Shown one piece after another: positions 1-3,883 of a stretch of 10,773 bases of DNA. Source of the stretch: Lachnospiraceae bacterium UBA3386. Lineage in GTDB: Bacteria > Bacillota > Clostridia > Lachnospirales > Lachnospiraceae. Positions within the stretch are counted from its first letter, which is position 1, and each line of letters starts with the position of its first letter. The translations under genes were made by a program, and so were the position numbers. The notes under the pieces were generated by a model. That model made no database searches. It was not told where the DNA came from and worked only from the letters and a program-made list of their open reading frames with translations. The stretch spans positions 1 to 10,773 of the forward strand of contig DEPS01000015.1 in the NCBI GenBank assembly GCA_002358875.1, in the 5' to 3' direction.

Positions 1-63
1 GAAGAATCAGGAGGGAAGATCGTCAGCCTCCGCCGCAAGCTAATCGAGAGGGGGATATGGTGA
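1..63 (+). CDS. C-terminal end of an unidentified reading frame (partial)
   Basis: Frame 1 is open from the left edge to a TGA at 61-63 and encodes a 20-residue tail ending KLIERGIW. The tail is basic (two Arg-Arg or Lys-Leu type clusters) and reads like the end of a helical domain, but it is too short to assign. It is called mainly because the next small gene begins 35 bp later with a good ribosome binding site, as in an operon. Frame 3 is also open to 98, so the choice of frame is uncertain. Confidence 0.3.
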   Translation, partial: EESGGKIVSLRRKLIERGIW

Positions 64-98
64 GGCAATTTACAAGTTGCCACAGATCGGAGGTATAA

Positions 99-242
99 AT
101 GGAGATTCAGTATTCAAAAGGATGGGAAGACATCCCCGAGGATGAACCCGATGAGGTTGATCGGCAGATGCTCAGCGAAATAGAAAAGAATCCGGAATGT
201 CACGAGTTTGTGAGAGCGGAAGATATTGATTGGGAGAACTGA
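99..242 (+). CDS. Small, very acidic hypothetical protein, 47 residues
   Basis: ATG at 99 follows GGAGG at 89-93 with a 5-nt gap, and the frame ends in TGA at 240-242. The product starts MEIQYSKGWEDIPEDEPDEV and ends EDIDWEN. Asp and Glu make up over a third of it, with few basic residues, one Cys and no membrane segment or signal peptide. I do not recognise the family. Small acidic proteins in mobile elements include antitoxins, DNA mimics and anti-restriction proteins, but nothing here selects among these. The gene sits 35 bp after the end of the preceding partial frame and may be translated from the same message. The opposite-strand frame covering it lacks a ribosome binding site and was not called. 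Confidence 0.5.
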   Translation: MEIQYSKGWEDIPEDEPDEVDRQMLSEIEKNPECHEFVRAEDIDWEN

Positions 243-343
243 TCTTGCAGTTCTTATACCTGGGGAAAAAGCCTCGCAGAACGCACCTTCGCTATTGGAG
301 ACCAACTTTCAAAGTTGGGGCTTTCTGCCCATTTTGTCGACTT

Positions 344-403
344 CGGCAAATTGGTCCTACTTACATTCACTTACATGCAAACATAGTTCCGGCAAATTGC
401 CGG
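344..403. repeat. CGGCAAATTG repeat, second copy within a 15-bp palindrome
   Basis: CCGGCAAATTGCCGG at 389-403 is a perfect palindrome around a central A. A related half, CGGCAAATTGG, lies at 344-354. Both lie between the two copies of the longer palindrome at 303 and 476. They may be further protein binding sites in the same control region. No coding frame with a ribosome binding site covers them. Confidence 0.5.
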
Positions 404-426
404 CAAAACGTTAGAATTGCGTCGGC

Positions 427-490
427 GCAACTTGCAACTTTACAACTTCGAAGCAACTTCGTAGCAACTTAGCAGCAACTTTCAAAGTTG
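427..490. repeat. Iteron-like CAACTT array with 11-bp phasing
   Basis: CAACTT occurs six times in 54 bp, starting at 428, 435, 443, 454, 465 and 476. The first two are tandem GCAACTT heptamers. The last four are spaced exactly 11 bp apart (units 442-452, 453-463, 464-474 and 475-485), about one helical turn, so a protein binding each would contact the same face of the DNA. The final unit forms the left half of the palindrome at 476-490, which also carries the inverted form AAGTTG. Arrays like this are seen at iteron origins, transfer origins, partition sites and integrase or excisionase arm sites; the sequence does not show which applies here. Confidence 0.7.
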
Positions 491-519
491 AAGCTTTTGC
501 TCATTCTCCAGCGTATAAC

Positions 520-569
520 GTGCGTTTTTCTTTAAAAGTGCGCGTTAAAATAAAAAAGTGCGCGTTTTT
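520..569. repeat. Three GTGCG(CG)TT repeats in an AT-rich tract
   Basis: GTGCGTTTTT at 520, GTGCGCGTTAAAA at 538 and GTGCGCGTTTTTG at 558 lie 18 and 20 bp apart. The last two share the perfect 13-mer AAAAGTGCGCGTT (534-546 and 554-566). A related CGCGC motif follows near 580. The surrounding 500-720 region is strongly AT-rich and has no gene. Spacing near two helical turns suggests operator-type sites, but no regulator is identifiable in the window. Confidence 0.5.
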
Positions 570-679
570 GTTTTAATTCGCGCTCAAAAGCAAAAAATAC
601 CAAAAGATATGGTCTTAGCATATTGCCGATATTTGTAAAAAATATTTAACTTTATTAAGCGATTTGTGCAATCCATCAA

Positions 680-708
680 TAGACATATCACTATAGGCCT
701 GTTATATT
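680..708 (+). promoter_or_regulatory. Sigma-A type promoter
   Basis: TAGACA at 680-685 (five of six to the -35 consensus) and TATATT at 703-708 (five of six to the -10 consensus) are separated by 17 bp, in AT-rich DNA. The predicted start is near 714-716. Transcription would meet an intrinsic terminator about 70 nt later, so this promoter drives either a short RNA or an attenuated leader of the integrase gene. Confidence 0.6.
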
Positions 709-714
709 TAAAGT

Positions 715-783
715 AACAGAGCTGCCCGTAGTCCGAAAGGCATCGGGGGCCAGGCCGGGTGAAACATCCCGGCCTTTCTTTTT
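715..783 (+). ncRNA. Candidate small RNA or attenuator leader, about 70 nt
   Basis: The interval lies between a near-consensus promoter and an intrinsic terminator and has no credible reading frame. Its 5' half can fold: GCCC at 724-727 pairs with GGGC at 747-750, or CCCG at 725-728 pairs with CGGG at 744-747, around an inner CC-GAAA-GG mini-hairpin with a GNRA-type loop at 735-738. The 3' half is the terminator. GGCC at 748-751 could compete for GGCC at 771-774 in the terminator, so a switch is possible. I could not match it to a riboswitch or RNA family from memory. It could be a regulator of the element or the terminated leader of the integrase message. Confidence 0.4.
752..783 (+). terminator. 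Intrinsic terminator
   Basis: AGGCCGGG (752-759) pairs with CCCGGCCT (768-775) as a perfect 8-bp, mostly GC stem with an 8-nt loop. It is followed by TTTCTTTTT at 775-783. This is a textbook rho-independent terminator on the plus strand, 210 bp before the integrase start. Confidence 0.8.
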
Positions 784-865
784 GGGAGGAACAATTCAGA
801 CGCGTTGGATTTGTCGTTGATCGGTTTTCCCATTCACTTCATGGCAATCCTTCGAAACAGCATAT

Positions 866-901
866 AAAAAACCGCCCGGCCTGCGGCAACAGGTCGAGCG
901 G
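866..901 (-). terminator. Possible minus-strand terminator upstream of the integrase
   Basis: Arms 872-883 and 890-901 form a 12-bp stem with one mismatch and a 6-nt loop. Read on the minus strand, the stem is followed by six T residues (A866-A871 on the plus strand). It would stop transcription coming leftwards from the integrase leader. No minus-strand gene or clear minus-strand promoter is visible upstream of it, so it may end an antisense RNA or be a protein-binding inverted repeat. Confidence 0.4.
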
Positions 902-914
902 AAATATAGATACC

Positions 915-990
915 AGCCTCAATGGACGCTGGACACCCAGCAAGTTCAGTATACTCCTTTGAGGCTTTGTTTTGTATACCTTAAAGGAGG
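915..990 (+). promoter_or_regulatory. Integrase leader with two mutually exclusive hairpins over the ribosome binding site
   Basis: The integrase Shine-Dalgarno AAAGGAGG is at 983-990. CTCCTTTGA at 954-962 can pair with TTAAAGGAG at 981-989 (nine pairs including one G-U), hiding it. Upstream, AGCCTCAA at 915-922 is perfectly complementary to TTGAGGCT at 959-966, enclosing a small GCTGG/CCAGC hairpin at 928-941. The two long stems share 959-962 and cannot both form fully. This is the geometry of a translational switch: the upstream stem would free the ribosome binding site. Two GTATAC sites (949-954, 974-979) lie in the same segment and could be operator halves. Only the pairing is seen; the regulation is inferred. 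Confidence 0.45.
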
Positions 991-997
991 TTTTTTT

Positions 998-2113
998 ATG
1001 GCTACTGCAAAGAAGCTCCCTTCCGGCTCCTGGAGGTGCCGGGTGTTCTCCCACTGGGAGATGAAACCGGACGGATCGAAGAAGGCCGTCTATGAGTCCT
1101 TCACCTCGAAGGATCCGTCCCGCAGGGGGAAGAAGGAATGTGAGCGCATGGCCGCAGAATGGGCCATGTCGCGGCAGGACAGGGATATCCTGGAGCTGTC
1201 GGTGCGCGAAGTCATGACGGCCTACACGGACGCAAAGGAAAAGGTCCTGTCTCCCTCTACAGTCAATTCGTATCGGCAGATCCTGCGGACCGGCATAGAT
1301 GAGATCGCGCTGCATTATGTCGGCGACCTCACGCCCGCCATTGTACAGGCGTGGATCAATAACCTTTACGGCAGGACGTCCGCCAAATACGTCCGGAATG
1401 CCAGCTCCCTGTTCAGTGCCGCACTCAAATTCTACAGCGGACCGTCTTTCAAGGTAACGCTTCCACAGCCCGAGGTCTTTACACCCCACGTCCCCGATGA
1501 CGGTGAGGTCCAGACTCTGATCCGCTATATTACAGAGACCACGCGGGACGGCACGCGGCGGGACATGCGTCCCAGGAAGGAGCTTTACGCAGCTGTCCTG
1601 CTGTCCGCATTCGGATCGCTCAGGCGGGGCGAGATATGCGCCCTCATGCCTTCAGATTTTGATATGGACGCCCACACCGTGAGAGTCACGAAGGACATAG
1701 TAAAGGATTCTGACGGCTTCTGGATCACCAAGCCCATGCCCAAGACGGACTCTTCCAACCGGGTCGTTGACCTGCCTGCCTTCGTGTGCGAGGAGATCGC
1801 CGCCATGGAATCCTTCCAGAATGGCTTCGGATGTATCATCAAGGGCACGCCCGACCAGATCAGCAACCGTTTCCGGAGGGCGATCAGGTTCTCAGGCGTT
1901 ACCCCCTTCCGCTTCCACGATCTCCGCCATTATTATGTCAGCATCGCCCATGCCCTGGGCATCCCGGACGCCTATGTAATGGAAATGGGTGGCTGGAAGA
2001 CCGAAACGACGATGAAACGCGTCTACAGGGCGACACTGGCCGACCGCCGCAAGGCAGAGCGCGACCGGCTCACCGGCCACTTTGAGAAGATGCGCGAAGG
2101 CGGGGCGGTATGA
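998..2113 (+). CDS. int: Tyrosine recombinase / integrase of a mobile element
   Basis: Site-specific recombinase of 371 residues that cuts and rejoins DNA through a 3'-phosphotyrosine, expected to integrate and excise the element. Residues 7-60 resemble the AP2-like arm-binding domain of Tn916-type integrases. Residues about 65-150 are the SAM-like core-binding domain, and 165-350 the catalytic domain. The catalytic set is visible: Arg209 in LRRGE, Lys249 in PKT, His307 and Arg310 in HDLRH, Trp333 in GGW (replacing the common second His, as in many integrases) and nucleophile Tyr343 in KRVYRAT. ATG at 998 is chosen because AAAGGAGG lies 7 nt upstream; the in-frame start at 959 has no such site. 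The gene converges on a tRNA gene and shares a terminator with it. No excisionase gene is visible in the window. Confidence 0.93.
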   Translation: MATAKKLPSGSWRCRVFSHWEMKPDGSKKAVYESFTSKDPSRRGKKECERMAAEWAMSRQDRDILELSVREVMTAYTDAKEKVLSPSTVNSYRQILRTGIDEIALHYVGDLTPAIVQAWINNLYGRTSAKYVRNASSLFSAALKFYSGPSFKVTLPQPEVFTPHVPDDGEVQTLIRYITETTRDGTRRDMRPRKELYAAVLLSAFGSLRRGEICALMPSDFDMDAHTVRVTKDIVKDSDGFWITKPMPKTDSSNRVVDLPAFVCEEIAAMESFQNGFGCIIKGTPDQISNRFRRAIRFSGVTPFRFHDLRHYYVSIAHALGIPDAYVMEMGGWKTETTMKRVYRATLADRRKAERDRLTGHFEKMREGGAV

Positions 2114-2124
2114 CCCCTCCCGGC

Positions 2125-2148
2125 TTTCGTGTCATATTTCGTGTCATA
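2125..2148. repeat. Perfect 12-bp tandem repeat next to the integrase stop
   Basis: TTTCGTGTCATA occurs at 2125-2136 and again, directly abutting, at 2137-2148. It begins 11 bp after the integrase stop and lies about 130 bp from the tRNA 3' end. Short direct repeats within some 150 bp of the crossover site are where the N-terminal domain of this class of integrase binds (arm-type sites of lambda, Tn916 and similar elements). An arm-site role is inferred from position and repeat form. Confidence 0.65.
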
Positions 2149-2210
2149 GTGTTTGAAAATATATCTTACATACAGCAAATATTATTAACTGTTTGTCAGT
2201 GATATTTACC

Positions 2211-2272
2211 AAAAAGACCCGCATGGACACCGGCATTCTTTGTGCAACCGGTATAAATGCGGGTCTTTTTTT
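2211..2272. terminator. Two-way intrinsic terminator between int and tRNA-Ala
   Basis: AAAAAGACCCGCAT (2211-2224) pairs perfectly with ATGCGGGTCTTTTT (2257-2270) as a 14-bp stem. An inner ACCGG/CCGGT stem (2229-2233, 2248-2252) sits inside. On the plus strand it ends in seven T residues (2266-2272) and would stop the integrase message. On the minus strand the A run at 2211-2215 gives the U tract and would stop tRNA and any ftsZ read-through transcript. Confidence 0.8.
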
Positions 2273-2274
2273 CA

Positions 2275-2347
2275 TGGAGACGACGGGATTCGAACCCGCG
2301 ACCTCAGCGTTGCGAACGCTGCGCTCTCCCAACTGAGCTACGTCCCC
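2275..2347 (-). tRNA. tRNA-Ala, anticodon CGC
   Basis: On the minus strand a complete 73-nt cloverleaf folds. The acceptor stem GGGGACG/CGTCTCC has the G3-U70 wobble that marks alanine tRNAs, with discriminator A73. The D stem is GCTC/GAGC, the anticodon stem CAGCG/CGCTG with loop TTCGCAA (anticodon CGC at 2314-2312, reading GCG codons), and the T arm GCGGG-TTCGAAT-CCCGT. The 3' CCA is not encoded and must be added by nucleotidyltransferase. The 3' end faces the integrase, the side commonly used as an attachment site. The gene lies about 120 bp downstream of ftsZ on the same strand. Confidence 0.95.
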
Positions 2348-2354
2348 ATATAAG

Positions 2355-2382
2355 GTCCGGACCAGAAAAATCTGATCCGGAC
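2355..2382 (-). other. Hairpin just upstream of the tRNA
   Basis: Positions 2355-2366 pair with 2371-2382 as a 12-bp stem with one mismatch (2362/2375) and an AAAA loop (TTTT on the transcribed strand). It lies 7 bp upstream of the tRNA 5' end. No U tract follows in either direction, so it is a poor intrinsic terminator. It may protect or process the 3' end of a ftsZ transcript or the 5' leader of the tRNA precursor. Confidence 0.5.
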
Positions 2383-2409
2383 TGTCGTGTTGTTTTGTCC
2401 GACTTTTAT

Positions 2410-2420
2410 ATTATATCACT
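2410..2420 (-). promoter_or_regulatory. Probable extended -10 promoter of tRNA-Ala
   Basis: On the minus strand TGATATAAT (2418-2410) is a perfect extended -10 element (TGnTATAAT). There is no convincing -35 hexamer at 16-18 bp, which extended -10 promoters can lack. The predicted start is near 2403, giving a leader of roughly 55 nt before the tRNA. Confidence 0.45.
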
Positions 2421-2467
2421 AAATTATAAAAAGGAAAGAGGGAAAACAATAATTTTTAAACTTTTTC

Positions 2468-3610
2468 TTATCTCTTGGTACGCAGGAAAGAAGGGATCTC
2501 AAGGTTCTTCTGACGTACCGCGCCGCTGTTCTGGCGGCTGTTATATCCGCTGCCCGAACTCTGGAGCTGACTGTTGAATCCCTGTCTGAGTGTGCTGCCA
2601 TAAGGGCTGGCAGGCTGCTTGCCGAGCGTGCTCCCGAAAAGATTAGGGGATACGACGTCCTTGTTGCCGATGCCGGTCGCGATCACAGTGACGTCGCAGG
2701 CATCAGTATTGCTGTCGTCGTACATGGCGCCGAAGATGATATTGACATCTTCGCCTGCCTGCTCCTGCACATAGCTTGCCGCATCGGAGGCGTCAGCCAG
2801 GGAGATATCGCCGGAGATATTGATAATGACATCAGTTGCGCCGTTGACGGTAGTCTCAAGCAGAGGGCTCTCGACAGCCATGCGCACTGCATCGGTCGCC
2901 TTTGTCTCACCCTTGCCGTAGCCGATACCGATATGAGCGACACCCTTGTTGCGCATGACGGTCTGAACGTCCGCGAAATCAAGGTTGATGATGGCAGGAA
3001 CATTGATCAGATCCGTGATTCCCTGAACCGCCTGCTGGAGCACTTCGTCGGCCTTTTTGAGAGCCTCGGGAAGAGTCGTTCTGCGGTCCATGATCTCAAG
3101 AAGCTTGTCATTGGGGATGACGATCAGCGTATCGACATTTTCCTTAATATTTTCAATACCGGCCTGGGCGCGCTGCATACGGCTTCTGGCTTCAAAACTG
3201 AAGGGCTTGGTCACGACGCCTACAGTGAGGATACCCTGTTCCTTGGCAAGCTTTGCGACTACGGGTGCCGCACCGGTTCCGGTTCCGCCGCCCATACCGC
3301 AGGTAACGAATACCATATCCGCCCCTTTGATCGCATTCGCGATCTCGTCAGCGCTCTCTTCGGCTGCCTTCATGCCGACCTCAGGATTTGCACCGGCCCC
3401 GAGACCCTTTGTGAGCTTCTCACCGATCTGAAGAAGCTTTGGAGCCCTGCACAGCTGCAGAGCCTGTACATCAGTATTGACACCGATAAATTCAACGCCG
3501 GTAATATCCACGTCGACCATTCGGTTCACAGCATTATTACCTGCTCCGCCAACACCGACTACAATTATCTTGCAAGCCACCTCTGTATCATTGGTTTTAA
3601 TTTCAAGCAC
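2468..3610 (-). CDS. ftsZ: Cell division protein FtsZ
   Basis: Tubulin-like GTPase that polymerises at mid-cell into the Z ring and recruits the division machinery; 380 residues from the proposed GTG start. The N-terminal GTPase domain has the VGVGGAGNNAVNRM loop (residues 18-31) and the tubulin signature GGGTGTG (107-113). The T7 loop NLDFAD (209-214) carries the acidic residues that trigger hydrolysis in the neighbouring subunit. A variable Gln/Ser/Gly-rich linker (about 325-368) leads to the conserved tail EIPSFLRTKR, which binds membrane tethers. ftsA is not adjacent, so a SepF-type anchor is likely. GTG at 3610-3608 is chosen because AAGGAGG lies 8 nt before it, whereas the ATGs at 3640 and 3628 have no ribosome binding site. 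The gene is cut off from ftsQ by a terminator and has its own promoter. Confidence 0.96.
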   Translation of the reverse strand: MLEIKTNDTEVACKIIVVGVGGAGNNAVNRMVDVDITGVEFIGVNTDVQALQLCRAPKLLQIGEKLTKGLGAGANPEVGMKAAEESADEIANAIKGADMVFVTCGMGGGTGTGAAPVVAKLAKEQGILTVGVVTKPFSFEARSRMQRAQAGIENIKENVDTLIVIPNDKLLEIMDRRTTLPEALKKADEVLQQAVQGITDLINVPAIINLDFADVQTVMRNKGVAHIGIGYGKGETKATDAVRMAVESPLLETTVNGATDVIINISGDISLADASDAASYVQEQAGEDVNIIFGAMYDDSNTDACDVTVIATGIGNKDVVSPNLFGSTLGKQPASPYGSTLRQGFNSQLQSSGSGYNSRQNSGAVRQKNLEIPSFLRTKR

Positions 3611-3625
3611 GTTGTCGCCCTCCTT
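3608..3625 (-). promoter_or_regulatory. Ribosome binding site that fixes the ftsZ start at GTG
   Basis: AAGGAGG on the minus strand (3625-3619) is followed after 8 nt by GTG (3610-3608). The Shine-Dalgarno lies inside the longer frame that begins with ATG at 3640, so choosing the first ATG would add ten residues (MQINMKEGDN) that the family normally lacks. Confidence 0.75.
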
Positions 3626-3684
3626 CATGTTTATCTGCATACGTTTTTTACGTGTTTTTACATCATTTTCGATTGAACAACCTC

Positions 3685-3713
3685 ATAATACCTTCTATGA
3701 CCTGATTAATCAA
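3685..3713 (-). promoter_or_regulatory. Promoter of ftsZ
   Basis: On the minus strand TTGATT (3713-3708) and TATTAT (3690-3685) are separated by 17 bp. The predicted start near 3678 gives a leader of about 70 nt. It lies downstream of the ftsQ terminator, so ftsZ can be expressed apart from the rest of the cluster. A TTGACT/AGTCAA inverted repeat at 3751-3767, about 40 bp upstream of the -35, could be an operator. Confidence 0.6.
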
Positions 3714-3765
3714 CAGAAAAATCACAGGAAAAATAACTGTCCGCGGAAATTTGACTATTACAGTC

Positions 3766-3798
3766 AAAAAGCGCAAAGTCTCCGCTTTGCGCTTTTTT
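3766..3798. terminator. Strong terminator between ftsQ and ftsZ
   Basis: AAAAAGCGCAAAG (3766-3778) pairs perfectly with CTTTGCGCTTTTT (3785-3797) as a 13-bp stem with a 6-nt loop. On the minus strand it ends in TTTTT and lies about 90 bp past the ftsQ stop, so it should stop the long dcw transcript before ftsZ. The plus strand also has a T6 tract (3793-3798), so it can work both ways. The 3641-3883 gap otherwise holds the ftsZ promoter and leader. Confidence 0.8.
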
Positions 3799-3883
3799 CC
3801 GGATTTTTCTCCGCAATTGTACCATTCATGACCTATACTTTATCCGGTTTTAGAAATGTCCGGACAGCTTCTTTACCCGTCTA

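Larger units (their letters stand above)
302..505. repeat. Two copies of a perfect 15-bp palindrome with similar flanks
   Basis: CAACTTTCAAAGTTG occurs at 303-317 and again at 476-490. Each is a perfect palindrome around a central C; the first extends to 17 bp (302-318). Both copies are followed by related sequence: GGGCTTTCTGCCCATT at 318-333 and AAGCTTTTGCTCATT at 491-505. The two units are therefore imperfect direct repeats of about 30 bp, 173 bp apart. Paired palindromes of this kind are typical binding sites of dimeric regulators or recombination accessory proteins. The tail of the first copy can also form a small GGGC/GCCC hairpin followed by ATTTT, which might weakly terminate the small gene upstream. 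Confidence 0.7.
1..2274. mobile_element. Right-hand part of a probable integrated element at a tRNA-Ala gene
   Basis: A tyrosine recombinase gene ends about 160 bp from the 3' end of a tRNA gene and points at it. That is the common layout of integrative elements, prophages and genomic islands. The repeat-rich, AT-rich DNA to the left of the integrase is unlike the compact dcw cluster on the other side of the tRNA. The left end is not in the window: no second copy of the tRNA 3' part is visible between 1 and 2274. The type of element (phage, ICE or small island) cannot be told, since no structural, relaxase or replication gene is recognisable here. The exact right boundary within or next to the tRNA is inferred. 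Confidence 0.5.

Noticed and set aside
230..472. 80-codon plus-strand frame after the small acidic gene
   Set aside because: It begins at TTG without a ribosome binding site and runs through the palindromes and CAACTT array, so its residues simply reflect the repeats.
389..505. Repeats in the left arm considered as a CRISPR array
   Set aside because: The units are 6-15 bp with 7-11-bp or irregular spacing. No 25-40-bp repeats with uniform spacers and no cas gene are present.
759..962. 67-codon plus-strand frame upstream of the integrase, considered as an excisionase
   Set aside because: Its start lies in the loop of the intrinsic terminator and there is no HTH-like pattern. GGGAGGA at 784-790 looks like a ribosome binding site but no ATG, GTG or TTG follows at a usable distance.
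839..1489. 216-codon open frame on the minus strand opposite the integrase
   Set aside because: It overlaps the clearly coding integrase, has no ribosome binding site or recognisable motif, and its composition is that of an antisense shadow.
2933..3676. 247-codon open frame on the plus strand opposite ftsZ
   Set aside because: It is fully antisense to the conserved FtsZ core and no domain is recognisable.
3816..3824. TGGTACAAT extended -10 on the minus strand downstream of ftsQ
   Set aside because: There is no -35, and the resulting transcript would hit the terminator at 3766-3798 within about 45 nt. A second small RNA is conceivable but unsupported.
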